From NCBI GenBank assembly GCA_046295175.1, contig JBKBNY010000001.1:1116001-1180000 (forward strand): a stretch of 64,000 bases of DNA, given 5' to 3'. Source of the stretch: JALOLV01 sp046295175. GTDB taxonomy: Bacteria; Bacteroidota; Bacteroidia; Cytophagales; Spirosomataceae. Shown in pieces: positions 1-8,432 of this stretch; position 1 is the stretch's first letter, and each line of letters opens with the position of its first letter. Below the pieces are notes generated by a model. It was not told the origin of the DNA and searched no databases. It was given only the letters and a program-made list of their open reading frames with translations. The position numbers and the translations under genes were made by a program.

Positions 1-470
1 CAGGAGACTACGCAGGAGTGAATGACGTTCTGTGAACGTCCAAGTGTAGCTGGCTTGGGATTTTAAGTTAAAAAGGGAAAGCGGCTTGGTGTGGTTGTTC
101 AAAGAACAACGTACACATCTACGAAGTCGAAGACTTCGCAGAGCGGGCATTAATCGAAGAGAATTTTTTGAGCGAAGAACGTTTTGCTAAGGCATTTGCT
201 GGTGGTAAGTTTAGGGTAAAGCATTGGGGACGAAACAAGATTCGGTACGAGTTAAAAAGCCGTGGGTTATCAGAATACTGTATCAAAGTAGGAATGGCCG
301 AAATCGACGATGACGAATACGAAACAGCACTAAAAGAGTTGCTCTCTAAGAAAAAACATGAACTTCGCACCGAGAGGAATCCTCAGATTCTGAAACAAAA
401 ACTTGCCCGATACGCCATTGGCAAAGGCTACGAAAGCAGCTTGGTTTGGGATATAATCGGGCAGATTTAG
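1..470 (+). pseudogene. recX: RecX regulatory protein, 5' part damaged
   Basis: RecX binds RecA filaments and modulates recombination. The frame open from base 72 to 470 reads VEDFAERALIEENF, then SEERFAKAFAGGKF and VKHWGRNKIRYELKSRG, the core of the RecX three-helix repeats, and ends normally at TAG. RecX is usually about 150-160 residues, so the first third should lie upstream, but in-frame stops occur at 33-35 and 69-71. No ATG or GTG follows them; the only start is a TTG at 168, inside the conserved core, leaving 100 residues. Bases 1-32 look like remnants of the usual QExxQEVxxxL segment in two different frames, suggesting at least two indels plus extra DNA. The family call is firm. That the gene is broken rather than badly read is inference. 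Its 3' end is copied at 1681-1705. Confidence 0.6.
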
Positions 471-480
471 TATCAAAAAG
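456..480 (+). repeat. direct repeat, copy A (recX 3' end)
   Basis: The last codons and stop of recX (ATCGGGCAGATTTAGTAT, one variable base, then AAAA) recur at 1681-1705 just before the stop of the convergent porin gene. The two copies bracket the 1.2-kb segment holding the SUMF1-fold gene. Confidence 0.8.
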
Positions 481-495
481 CTCTTACTTAACCCG

Positions 496-543
496 CTGGG
501 TCGAGATTCCAATCTCGACCCTAAATGATTAGGCTTCTAAGCC
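496..543 (+). repeat. 48-bp repeat with perfect palindrome, copy A
   Basis: It contains a perfect 11-bp stem with a 2-nt loop (GGGTCGAGATT, CC, AATCTCGACCC; 498-521), followed by AAATGATTA and an imperfect GGCTT/AAGCC hairpin. The same 48-bp block with three mismatches lies at 1606-1653 on the other side of the SUMF1-fold gene. There is no T-tract, so it does not look like a simple terminator. Apart from this block, the 481-751 gap shows no gene. Confidence 0.8.
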
Positions 544-751
544 GAAGTCAAATAAAAATTGCTACCAACGAGTCAGTCGATATGATGGTTTTCTATTCAA
601 TATGACTCAAAATAGTTACCATGCAAGCGGAGGTTGAATATTACTTCTACTCTTACAAGCATAAGACTTTCGCTAAAGAAACTTTCAGAAAACCATTGAA
701 ATAAATCAAACTTGGATGCGTTTTTTATGTAAACATTAACTTTCTGATTTT

Positions 752-1531
752 ATGAAAAAATTCATCACTCTATCAATTGTTTTATTCTCAATTTGCTTGT
801 TATGGGCAAAACCACCTAAAAAAGATAAATACTTATTACCCAAAAGCTGGGTGAAGATACCCGCTGGAAAAGTTTTGATAGAAAATAAAGAGCAAAACCT
901 ATCAGAGTTTTATATCCTTGAAACAGAGATTAGCAATCTACACTACCTCGAATTTTTATCAGATTTTCAAAAGAGTCATTCAAAAGAGGACTATCAAAAA
1001 GTATTACCAGATACAACAAAGTGGACGACCGAAATTGGAATGGCTAAAGAATTCACAAATCAATACTTACGCTACTTAGGTTTTAGAAATTTCCCGACGG
1101 TTGGTGTAAGTTATCATGGGGCAGAACTGTATTGTGACTGGATAGAAAAGAAACTAAACGAAAAGTTTGGTACAAATAAAATTGAGGTCCGACTGCCAAC
1201 AGAAGCTGAATGGATGAGAGCTGCAAGAGGTGAAAGTAATGCAGAATTTGCGATAAATACGAAGAATAAAAAAGCAGGAATGAATTATCGTAAAGACGAC
1301 TCAGCTAAGAAGTCTAATTTAATAACTATGGATATTTTTAGCTTTCCTCCAAATAATTTTGGTTTGTACAATATGAGTGGTAATGTAGCAGAAATGGTAG
1401 CGGAAGAAGGTAAAACCAAAGGCGGAAGCTGGAACTCAACAGAAAACCTTGTCAAGATAGATACATCCGAAAAATATACTGAACCATCTGTTTTTGTAGG
1501 ATTTAGACCTGTTTTAGTGATAAAAGAATGA
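752..1531 (+). CDS. Secreted SUMF1/FGE-fold protein (non-catalytic type)
   Basis: The product has 259 residues with an N-terminal signal peptide (hydrophobic residues 4-19, then AKPP). The rest is the formylglycine-generating-enzyme/SUMF1 fold: VGVSYHGAELYCDWIEKKL, RLPTEAEWMRAARG, FGLYNMSGNVAEMV, KGGSWN and a C-terminal VGFRPVL. True FGE enzymes need a Cys pair near the C-terminal core. Here the only Cys beyond the signal peptide is in YCDW, so this resembles the non-enzymatic GldK/lectin-type members of the fold. The function is unknown; carbohydrate or cell-surface binding is possible but inferred. It stands alone inside a segment flanked by duplicated recX-end DNA and duplicated palindromes, so it is probably a recent insertion. 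Confidence 0.8.
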   Translation: MKKFITLSIVLFSICLLWAKPPKKDKYLLPKSWVKIPAGKVLIENKEQNLSEFYILETEISNLHYLEFLSDFQKSHSKEDYQKVLPDTTKWTTEIGMAKEFTNQYLRYLGFRNFPTVGVSYHGAELYCDWIEKKLNEKFGTNKIEVRLPTEAEWMRAARGESNAEFAINTKNKKAGMNYRKDDSAKKSNLITMDIFSFPPNNFGLYNMSGNVAEMVAEEGKTKGGSWNSTENLVKIDTSEKYTEPSVFVGFRPVLVIKE

Positions 1532-1544
1532 CCTAAAATGTGGA

Positions 1545-1576
1545 CTCTCGACTCGCTGTGTAGAGCGAATCGAGAG
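1545..1576. terminator. Imperfect hairpin after SUMF1-fold gene
   Basis: CTCTCGACTCGCT (1545-1557) pairs with AGCG-AA-TCGAGAG (1564-1576) over a short loop, 14 bp after the stop codon of the upstream gene. It is a possible terminator without a clear U-tract. Confidence 0.4.
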
Positions 1577-1605
1577 CGTTTCAAGCAATACCACAAATAT
1601 CCCCA

Positions 1606-1653
1606 CTGGGTCGAGATTCCAATCTCGACCCCAAATGATTAAGCTTCCAAGCC
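1606..1653 (+). repeat. 48-bp repeat with perfect palindrome, copy B
   Basis: Second copy of the block at 496-543, with the perfect palindrome at 1608-1631. It is followed by ATGACTCAAAATA, which also has a counterpart upstream of the SUMF1-fold gene near 602-614. Confidence 0.8.
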
Positions 1654-1680
1654 TAAAATGACTCAAAATAATTGCCGCCC

Positions 1681-1705
1681 ATCGGGCAGATTTAGTATTA
1701 AAAGG
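1681..1705 (+). repeat. direct repeat, copy B (ghost of recX 3' end)
   Basis: Copy of the recX C-terminal codons and TAG stop at 456-480. It abuts the stop of the minus-strand porin gene (1698-1700), which implies that recX and the porin gene were once directly convergent. Confidence 0.75.
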
Positions 1706-2825
1706 CCTCCCCTACTGTCAAGTAAAAATTGCCCTTTTCGCCCGGATGGATTCCATAATCTATCCGTAGATTGATATGTTCTTTTTTGATGGCCGTCAGG
1801 CGAAGCCCTCCACCAAAAGCAAATTTTGGCTGCGAAAAACGCAAAAAGGCAGATTCATTACCCAAAAAACCTACCGAGGCGAAAGTAGTAAACCCGATGA
1901 ATTTCCAGACCTCAAAACGACTTTCGGCTTGTAGCAATAAAAAGTTTTCATCACGATAGCGTCCATCCACCGAGCCACGCATCTTGCGTTGTCCACCCAA
2001 AAGCGAAAGCTGATTAAACGGAATATTATCACCTTGCATAAAACTCCCAAAAAAATGTCCTGCCAAAACCGTTTTTTGATTAAGCGAATGGTATTTAGCG
2101 ACATCGAGCGTGATACGGTTGAAGTTGCGGTCGGCTCCGAAGATTTTGAGGGTTGGTAAAACCGAAAATTCACCAAAAACACCTTTACGAGGATAAAACA
2201 CTTTATCGCGGCTATCTTTCAAAAACGCAATGCCGAGACTTGAGGTCATGCTTCCCATTCCTCCTGCAACTCTATTACTCGCCAATTCGCCACCTTCTTT
2301 TGTTTCGGTAATGTTGTAGTCTTCGAGCAGGTATCGGAAACCCGCATAAATATTATTACCGATGAGTTTAGTAGCCAATAATCTCACCCTCGGATAATCT
2401 ACTTCGTAAGACTCTTCGGGGGTTTGGTTTTCGCCAATTCCAAAAAATTTGTAATTATACCTAAACCACCCAATCTCACCGTTGATGTAATACTTATTGT
2501 TATCGGCAAATATCGAGAAAGGCATGTAGAGCAATATCTGCTTGTTTTGGGTGTAGGCACCAGCAATCGAAACCTGCGAAGGTTTAGAATCTGCTTTATC
2601 TCTGGTGAATCGAAAAGTAGCCGAAGCCAAAGCTCCCCCGCCAAAACCAGTCTCAGGAAAACGAAAAACTATAGGTAACGGAATGATAGTTTTATCTCTA
2701 AAATATTTACCGTCTTTTTTCAAAGCTTGAGATGGCTCGATGCTATTCGATACCGAATCAGCTCCGTTATTTGCAAAAGATAGATTAAAGACAAACACAC
2801 AAAATACTATCAATCTCAGGGCCAT
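1698..2825 (-). CDS. BamA/TamA-family outer-membrane beta-barrel protein
   Basis: The product has 375 residues. The first ~18 form a signal peptide (MALRLIVFCVFVFNLSFA). The mature part begins with a PLPIVFRFPETGFGGGAL segment and continues as amphipathic beta strands, including the Omp85 surface-antigen signature YPRKGVFGEF around residue 215 and a late GGQRKMRGSVDGRYRD loop typical of D15/BamA barrels. It ends in an aromatic residue (GEAF), as expected for BAM-assembled barrels. There are no POTRA domains, so it is a barrel-only Omp85 relative rather than the essential BamA. The substrate is unknown. It was originally convergent with recX, and the two are now separated by the inserted SUMF1-fold gene. 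Confidence 0.8.
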   Translation of the reverse strand: MALRLIVFCVFVFNLSFANNGADSVSNSIEPSQALKKDGKYFRDKTIIPLPIVFRFPETGFGGGALASATFRFTRDKADSKPSQVSIAGAYTQNKQILLYMPFSIFADNNKYYINGEIGWFRYNYKFFGIGENQTPEESYEVDYPRVRLLATKLIGNNIYAGFRYLLEDYNITETKEGGELASNRVAGGMGSMTSSLGIAFLKDSRDKVFYPRKGVFGEFSVLPTLKIFGADRNFNRITLDVAKYHSLNQKTVLAGHFFGSFMQGDNIPFNQLSLLGGQRKMRGSVDGRYRDENFLLLQAESRFEVWKFIGFTTFASVGFLGNESAFLRFSQPKFAFGGGLRLTAIKKEHINLRIDYGIHPGEKGNFYLTVGEAF

Positions 2826-2920
2826 TATTTTCTTTGGTTTTGGTAATTATTTAGCCATAAACCCAAAAATGACGAATTTCTCAAATTATCCGAATTTCCC
2901 GAATCAAAAAAATGAAATGT

Positions 2921-2969
2921 TCTATTCGAAAAATTCGAGATACTCGAATCATTCTTCATTCTTGAATAG
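2921..2969. repeat. Dispersed TTCGAAAAATTCGA repeat, copy 1
   Basis: The block ATTCGAAAAATTCGAGATAC and the following TCGAATCATTC contain several overlapping TTCGAA/CTCGAA half-palindromes. Related blocks occur at 24897-24935 and 55704-55735, all intergenic. Confidence 0.55.
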
Positions 2970-3098
2970 AAAGCTAAATAATTATGTTTTTGGTATAAAA
3001 CACTTTATCGGGCCAATCTGTTTCAGATGAAATCACAATAAAAAGAAAAGACAACCTTTCAGATTGCCTTTTCAAAATATCTCAGTCACCCTTAAAAC

Positions 3099-3800
3099 TT
3101 AATCATCTCTACGACCCAAGAAAATACTCAAATAATAAAGCAAGTTGGCTACCGCACCCGCCGCCGCTACGACGTAGGTCATTGCGGCCCACTTGAGGGC
3201 ATCTTTTGCCATTCCGTGTTCGTAATTGGTCACAACTCCACGGCTTTCCATCCATTTCAAAGCACGATTACTCGCATCAAACTCGACCGGAAGCGTAATC
3301 AAAGCAAAACCCGCCAAAGCAATATTGGCAATAACGATTACTAATAAAATGGTATTGGCAAATGAGCTACCTTGCGAATAGCTGTACCCAAAACCCATAA
3401 ACATAAACATATTGGCAAAATTCATGACGCTCGCCGCGATATTTACCGCAGGTACCATCGACGAACGCATCTTCAATGCTGCATAAGCATTGGCGTGTTG
3501 CACGGCGTGTCCGCACTCGTGGGCTGCTACCGCCGCCGATGCCGCACTATTGCCGTGGTAAACATCTGAGCTTAGGTTTACGGTTTTATCCATTGGGTTG
3601 TAGTGGTCGGTCAACTGACCATCTACTTGTGTGATTTTTACATCATAAATACCGTTATCGTTGAGCATTTTTCGGGCGATTTCGGCCCCAGTCATGCCAT
3701 TTGATAGACGGATTTGTGAATATTCGTGAAATTTACTTTTTAGTTTTGACGAAACCCACCAACTGAGCCCCATAAAAACAAGTGCGATGATAAGTATCAT
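3099..3800 (-). CDS. Membrane zinc metallopeptidase, YugP family
   Basis: The product has 233 residues and matches the neutral zinc metallopeptidase family PF04298 (YugP). It has an N-terminal membrane segment (residues 1-17), the zinc-binding motif HECGH at 94-98 (AAVAAHECGHAVQH), two or three central membrane helices around 120-180 and a final hydrophobic stretch before GRRDD. LPVEFDASNRAL is a conserved block of the family. The target substrate is unknown. The start codon overlaps the stop of the upstream rfaE2 gene by 4 bp (3797-3800), so the two are translationally coupled. The call is strong from motif and topology. Confidence 0.88.
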   Translation of the reverse strand: MILIIALVFMGLSWWVSSKLKSKFHEYSQIRLSNGMTGAEIARKMLNDNGIYDVKITQVDGQLTDHYNPMDKTVNLSSDVYHGNSAASAAVAAHECGHAVQHANAYAALKMRSSMVPAVNIAASVMNFANMFMFMGFGYSYSQGSSFANTILLVIVIANIALAGFALITLPVEFDASNRALKWMESRGVVTNYEHGMAKDALKWAAMTYVVAAAGAVANLLYYLSIFLGRRDD

Positions 3801-4273
3801 AACTTTTTAATTTTTTCTATAAGTGATGTTGTTGAATATCCTTTCACCAACGGGATGGTCTTTACCTCTCCTCCTCGACTTATCACAAAATCTGCTCCAA
3901 CGATATTTTCGATGCTATAATCGTCACCTTTCACCAAAATATCAGGACAAATTGTCTCAATTAACTCTTTTGGTGTTGGTTCGTCGAACAAAATGACAGC
4001 ATCTACAAACTCAAAAGCCGCCATCATTCGGCTACGAGCGTACTCGTTGACAACCGGACGGGTCGGCCCTTTGAGACGATTGACCGACGAGTCGGTATTC
4101 AGACCCAGTACCAATTTATTGCCCAGATTTCGAGCTTTTTCGAGGTAATCAATATGACCCAGATGCACAATATCGAAGCATCCATTCGTAAAAACGATTT
4201 TCTGCCCTTCAGATTGCCACTCGGCTACTTTTTCTTTTGCTTGATTTTGACTTAAAATTTTTTCTTCGGTCAC
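3797..4273 (-). CDS. rfaE2: D-glycero-beta-D-manno-heptose 1-phosphate adenylyltransferase
   Basis: The product has 158 residues, the length of the stand-alone adenylyltransferase half of HldE. It transfers AMP from ATP to D-glycero-beta-D-manno-heptose 1-phosphate for LPS core heptose synthesis. The nucleotidyltransferase signature GCFDIVHLGH (residues ~31-40) carries the HxGH motif, and the family blocks LNTDSSVNRLKGPTRPV and the C-terminal GYSTTSLIEKI are present. The kinase partner (rfaE1/hldA) is not in this window. The gene is first in a two-gene unit with the YugP-like peptidase. Confidence 0.92.
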   Translation of the reverse strand: MTEEKILSQNQAKEKVAEWQSEGQKIVFTNGCFDIVHLGHIDYLEKARNLGNKLVLGLNTDSSVNRLKGPTRPVVNEYARSRMMAAFEFVDAVILFDEPTPKELIETICPDILVKGDDYSIENIVGADFVISRGGEVKTIPLVKGYSTTSLIEKIKKL

Positions 4274-4332
4274 GACGATTCGATAAATTAACGAATTAAA
4301 AAATGAGTGAATAAGTTAGGAGTTACGCAAAA

Positions 4333-4388
4333 TAAGTGTGGCACGTCTAAATTTAAATTGTAGCAATAGGTCAGACGTGCCACACTTA
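4333..4388. repeat. Intergenic hairpin, 16-bp stem
   Basis: TAAGTGTGGCACGTCT (4333-4348) is perfectly complementary to AGACGTGCCACACTTA (4373-4388) across a 24-nt loop. AAGTTAGG/CCTAACTT extends the pairing outside. It lies between the minus-strand peroxiredoxin gene and rfaE2 and could end peroxiredoxin transcription. Confidence 0.6.
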
Positions 4389-4427
4389 TCCTAACTTGGC
4401 TCAGTTATTGGCTGATAAATTTATTTC

Positions 4428-4895
4428 TTATAGAGAGCTAATCACCTCATTCATTGCCGCAAAATTTGGCAAATTACCTGGGTTATCAAGCACCTCGGCG
4501 TATTTGATTGTGCCTTCGCCATCTACCACAAATGCCGCACGATTGGCAACCCCAATCAAGCCCAAAACGAAGTTTTCGCGATAAACACCGTAATCTTTAA
4601 TCATGTTTTTGTTGAAGTCTGAAAGCAAATCGAAGTTTAGTTCTTGAGCTGCTTTGAATTGACCCAACGTAAATGGCATATCTACCGAAACTCCAACAAC
4701 TTCAGCATTGAGTGAGTTGTAGCGTGCCATGCTATCACGCATTTCGCACATTTGATTGGTACAAACTCCTGTAAATGCCGCAGGGAAAAACTGAATAACA
4801 AGGTTTTTGCCTTTGAAATCTTCGAGCGAGACTTCTTTTTTATCTGTATTGAATAATTTGAATGCAGGGGCCTTATCGCCTACTTGTAATGCCAT
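4428..4895 (-). CDS. Peroxiredoxin (AhpC/TSA, Bcp-like)
   Basis: Thiol peroxidase that reduces H2O2 and organic hydroperoxides. It has 155 residues from the ATG at 4895; a TTG ten codons upstream adds a poorly conserved leader and was not used. The thioredoxin fold begins MALQVGDKAPAFKLFNT. The peroxidatic site FFPAAFTGVCT places Cys45, with a second Cys at position 50 (CxxxxC), the spacing of atypical 2-Cys Bcp-type enzymes. GVSVDMPFTLGQF and FVVDGEGTIKYAEV are also typical. It is monocistronic, with hairpin 4333-4388 downstream. The physiological reductant is not visible. Confidence 0.9.
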   Translation of the reverse strand: MALQVGDKAPAFKLFNTDKKEVSLEDFKGKNLVIQFFPAAFTGVCTNQMCEMRDSMARYNSLNAEVVGVSVDMPFTLGQFKAAQELNFDLLSDFNKNMIKDYGVYRENFVLGLIGVANRAAFVVDGEGTIKYAEVLDNPGNLPNFAAMNEVISSL

Positions 4896-5104
4896 GATAA
4901 ATAGGATTTGATTAATAATTTGCAATATTACAAAACAAACAATTCTTAGCCTTATAAAGTTTAAATTACGTTTCGTTGCTTATTTTATGTATATTTATTT
5001 AATTGGAGGTTTATACAGCGAAAACCAATTATTCATACAAAAGGTATCTGCTTCATAAAACTTAAAAAATATCAACAATAACCATCAATAAATACTCAAA
5101 ACCT

Positions 5105-6904
5105 ATGGCAAAACAATATCATAGCCGCCGAAATATAAACTTCTTATTGTACGAAGTTCACAATACCGAAGCCCTCAATCAGTATCCTTACTACGCCGAC
5201 CACAATCGCGAAACGTACGACATGACCCTCGATGCAGCGACTCAAATCGCTGATAATCTGATGTTTCCGTATCTGAAAGACGTAGATAAAAACCAACCAG
5301 AACTTCACGATGGCAAAGTAACCGTACACCCCATGATAAAAGAGTACCTCAAAGCTATGGGCGAGTCGGGTATCATCGGGGCCGATTTTAGTTATGATTA
5401 CGGTGGAGCTCAATTGCCGTTTGTGGTTTCGAGCATGGTTGGGCATATTGTTATGGCTGCCAACAACGGCATGATGTTTACGGGGCTGACTTCGGGTGCG
5501 GCTCGATTGATTGTAAATTTTGGCTCGGATGAATTAAAAGAGGCTTACGTAGCCAATATGCTTTCGGGCAAATGGCAAGGAACAATGTGCTTGACCGAGC
5601 CGCAAGCAGGTAGCTCGCTGTCGGATGTTATAAGTTCTGCCGAACCTCTCGAAGATGGAACATACAAGATTCGTGGGCAAAAGGTTTTTATATCGGGCGG
5701 CGATGGCGATATGGCAGATAACATCATCCATTTATTGCTTGCTCGTATCAAAGGAGCCCCAAAAGGCACAAAAGGGATTTCGCTATTTGTAGTTCCTAAA
5801 ACTCGTTTAGATGGCACCGACAATGACGTTACGCCAATGGGAGTTTATCATAAACTGGGGCAAAAAGGCGTGCCAGCCATGCACTTAGGCTTTGGCGATA
5901 AAAAGGATGAATGTATCGGGTATTTGGTCGGTGAGCCGCACAAAGGTCTAAATTATATGTTCCAGATGATGAATGAAGCCCGTATCGGGGTTGGAATCAC
6001 TGGTGCATCTATCTCATCGGCAGCCTACTACGCAGCATTAGAATACGCCAAAGAACGCCCGCAAAGCCGTCGTCTTAATCAGAAATCGGCATTGGATTCG
6101 CCACAGATTCCGATTATTCAACACCCAGACGTAAAACGGATGTTGCTTTCGCAAAAAGCGGCTGTTGAGGGTAGTTTGTCGCTTTTGGCCGAGGTCTCGC
6201 AGTATTTTGACATCGCTCATGCTACAACCGACGAAGACGAACGCCAAAAATATCATCTTTTGTTAGAATTACTCACGCCAATTGCCAAGACTTACCCTTG
6301 CGAAGCAGGTATGCGTGTAACGAGCGATGCCTTGCAGTGCTTCGGTGGTTATGGTTTTACCGAGGATTTTCCAGCCGAGCAGTATTACCGAGATATTCGT
6401 ATTACCCCAATTTATGAAGGTACAACGGGTATTCAGTCGCAAGATTTATTGGGTCGTAAGATACCGATGGCGGGCGGAAAATCTTCGCAGTTATTGGCAC
6501 AAGAAGTGGGTGCAACCATCATGGCAGCAATGCAATTTGATGAACTCAAAAAATACGCTATGACACTCAAAACCGAAGGTGAAAGATTACAGAAAGTAAC
6601 GATGCACCTTTTGGGCATAGCTGGTACGGGCGATGTTGAGCGTTTCTTATCGGATGCTTCGCTGTATATGGAATTGTTCAGTATCAATGTTATTGCGTGG
6701 CAATGGCTCAAGCAAGCAGTTGTGGCAAAACAAAAATTACTCATCACGTCGGCCGATAGCGACGACATGGCATTCTACGAAAGTAAGTTACATACGATGA
6801 AGTATTTCTTCCATTACGAAGTACCAAAAACACTTGGTTTAGAGGTAAGATTGATGGACGAAGAGGTCTTAACGATTGAGAATGGTAAAGAAGTTGTGAT
6901 GTAG
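5105..6904 (+). CDS. Acyl-CoA dehydrogenase, long (~600 aa) type
   Basis: FAD-dependent oxidation of an acyl-CoA to the 2-enoyl-CoA. The 599 residues follow the extended layout: an N-terminal helical domain (DLSFDYGGAQLP-like region near 100), the beta domain with the FAD/substrate block MCLTEPQAGSSLSDV (~160-175) and KVFISGGDGDM, then the C-terminal helical domain with QCFGGYGFTEDFPAEQYYRD and the catalytic-Glu block ITPIYEGTTGIQ (~432-443). A further C-terminal domain (last ~120 residues) matches the acetyl-CoA dehydrogenase-like C-terminal family PF12806. Chain-length specificity cannot be read. It is convergent with an aldehyde dehydrogenase gene across a shared terminator. Confidence 0.9.
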   Translation: MAKQYHSRRNINFLLYEVHNTEALNQYPYYADHNRETYDMTLDAATQIADNLMFPYLKDVDKNQPELHDGKVTVHPMIKEYLKAMGESGIIGADFSYDYGGAQLPFVVSSMVGHIVMAANNGMMFTGLTSGAARLIVNFGSDELKEAYVANMLSGKWQGTMCLTEPQAGSSLSDVISSAEPLEDGTYKIRGQKVFISGGDGDMADNIIHLLLARIKGAPKGTKGISLFVVPKTRLDGTDNDVTPMGVYHKLGQKGVPAMHLGFGDKKDECIGYLVGEPHKGLNYMFQMMNEARIGVGITGASISSAAYYAALEYAKERPQSRRLNQKSALDSPQIPIIQHPDVKRMLLSQKAAVEGSLSLLAEVSQYFDIAHATTDEDERQKYHLLLELLTPIAKTYPCEAGMRVTSDALQCFGGYGFTEDFPAEQYYRDIRITPIYEGTTGIQSQDLLGRKIPMAGGKSSQLLAQEVGATIMAAMQFDELKKYAMTLKTEGERLQKVTMHLLGIAGTGDVERFLSDASLYMELFSINVIAWQWLKQAVVAKQKLLITSADSDDMAFYESKLHTMKYFFHYEVPKTLGLEVRLMDEEVLTIENGKEVVM

Positions 6905-6913
6905 GTTATTTTT

Positions 6914-6946
6914 ATCCCTGACAGGGTTCAAAACCCTGTCAGGGAT
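6914..6946. terminator. Bidirectional terminator between convergent genes
   Basis: ATCCCTGACAGGGTT and AACCCTGTCAGGGAT form a perfect 15-bp stem with a 3-nt loop. It sits ten bases after the acyl-CoA dehydrogenase stop and four before the aldehyde dehydrogenase stop on the other strand, with T/A runs on both sides. The stem is itself an internally repeated palindrome of a kind often dispersed in Bacteroidota genomes. Confidence 0.75.
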
Positions 6947-6950
6947 ATTT

Positions 6951-8306
6951 CTACTCAATCCAAATGGTTTTGTAATTGACAAATTCTTTTAGTCCAATCT
7001 CCGAAAGCTCCCTTCCGTAGCCCGATTTCTTCACACCACCGAAAGGCAATCTCGAATCTGATTTTACCAAAGCATTCACAAAGACATTGCCAGTATCGAG
7101 CTGTCGAGCCAAACGATAGCCTCGTTCTTGGTCTTGTGTCCAGATTGAGCCTGCCAGTCCGTAGCGGTGATTATTGGCTAATTCTACCGCTTCAACTTCG
7201 CTGCTAACTCTAAAAACGGTAGCAACTGGCCCAAACATTTCTTCGTCGAAAGCTGGTGAATTTGGCTGAATATCAGTCAGCAATGTTGGCTCAAAGAAGT
7301 TATTTTCACGCCCTCCGCCCAAGGCATTTTTTGCACCTTTTTCGATAGATTTTGCTACTTGAGAAGCCAATTTTTCGGCTAAATCAGTACGAGCTAAAGG
7401 CCCGATGTTGGTATCTTCGGCAAGCGGATTTCCGTATTTAATTTTTGAGATAATTGCTCTGAATTTTTCGGTAAATTCTTCGTAAACCGAATCAACAACG
7501 ATGAAGCGTTTTGAGCAATTACAAGCCTGACCCGCATTTATCATTCGAGATTGAGAACCAATCCGAACGGCTTTATCAATATCGGCATCTTCGAGAACGA
7601 TAAAGGCATCGGAACCGCCTAATTCGAGCACCGATTTTTTGATGTGTTTACCTGCCAAAGCCGCCACACTCGAACCCGCGTACTCGCTACCAGTGAGCGT
7701 AACCCCTTGCACAATATTGGCAGCAATGACTCCCTCAACCTGTGGAATATCAATGATTATCGATTGAAAAACCCCTTCGGGATAGCCCGCTTCTATAAAA
7801 ATCTCTTCGATGGCTTTGGCACAACCGCATACATTTGGAGCGTGTTTCAGAATCGTAACATTACCCGCCATCAAGGTCGGGGCAGCGTATCGAAGCACCT
7901 GCCAAAACGGGAAATTCCAAGGCATAACGGCAAAAACCGCCCCAATTGGGTCGAATGCCACCAAAGACCGAGCCGACCCAACCTCTATGATTTGGTCTTT
8001 CAGAAAACCCTCGGCATTATCGGCGTAGTATTCGCAGTTAATGATACTTTTCTCAATCTCTTTACGGGCTTCGGGCAGGATTTTGCCCATTTCGGCCGTA
8101 ATCAATCGAGCATATTTTTCTTTGTTTTTATCCAGAATCGCCGCAACTTTTCTTAGCAAATCGGCACGGTGAGCGTAAGTAGTTTTTCGCCAATCTTTAT
8201 AGGCTTTTTCGGCCTTCGAGAGGGCATTTTGCACTTGATTATCGGTCAAAACCTCGTATTCGGCAATGATAGATGAATCATAAGGATTTATACTTTTGAA
8301 ATTCAT
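6951..8306 (-). CDS. NAD(P)-dependent aldehyde dehydrogenase (succinate-semialdehyde type)
   Basis: The product has 451 residues, the length of the shorter succinate-semialdehyde dehydrogenase (Sad/GabD-like) clade. It oxidises an aldehyde to the acid with NAD(P)+. Visible landmarks are the PWNFPFWQ cofactor-binding segment, SLVAFDPIGAVFA before it, the general-base block VLELGGSDAF (~223), the nucleophile block MINAGQACNCSKRF with the catalytic Cys at ~257, and the EEMFGPVATVFR block near 350. The C-terminal LPFGGVKKSGYGRE is the usual family end. The exact substrate is inferred from clade resemblance only. It starts at ATG 8306 and is a single-gene unit. Confidence 0.88.
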   Translation of the reverse strand: MNFKSINPYDSSIIAEYEVLTDNQVQNALSKAEKAYKDWRKTTYAHRADLLRKVAAILDKNKEKYARLITAEMGKILPEARKEIEKSIINCEYYADNAEGFLKDQIIEVGSARSLVAFDPIGAVFAVMPWNFPFWQVLRYAAPTLMAGNVTILKHAPNVCGCAKAIEEIFIEAGYPEGVFQSIIIDIPQVEGVIAANIVQGVTLTGSEYAGSSVAALAGKHIKKSVLELGGSDAFIVLEDADIDKAVRIGSQSRMINAGQACNCSKRFIVVDSVYEEFTEKFRAIISKIKYGNPLAEDTNIGPLARTDLAEKLASQVAKSIEKGAKNALGGGRENNFFEPTLLTDIQPNSPAFDEEMFGPVATVFRVSSEVEAVELANNHRYGLAGSIWTQDQERGYRLARQLDTGNVFVNALVKSDSRLPFGGVKKSGYGRELSEIGLKEFVNYKTIWIE

Positions 8307-8432
8307 AGCAATTTTATCGGAGAATGAAAATACGTAGCCATAGATTGGTCATTCGATAGTCATTAGTTGTAAATTAACAATCGAATGACAACAGAATGAA
8401 TACTATTGACTATCTATTTAACGTAGCTGGGC

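Noticed and set aside
1285..1596. 103-codon antisense ORF over the SUMF1-fold gene
   Set aside because: Opposes a gene with clear family motifs and has no recognisable domain.
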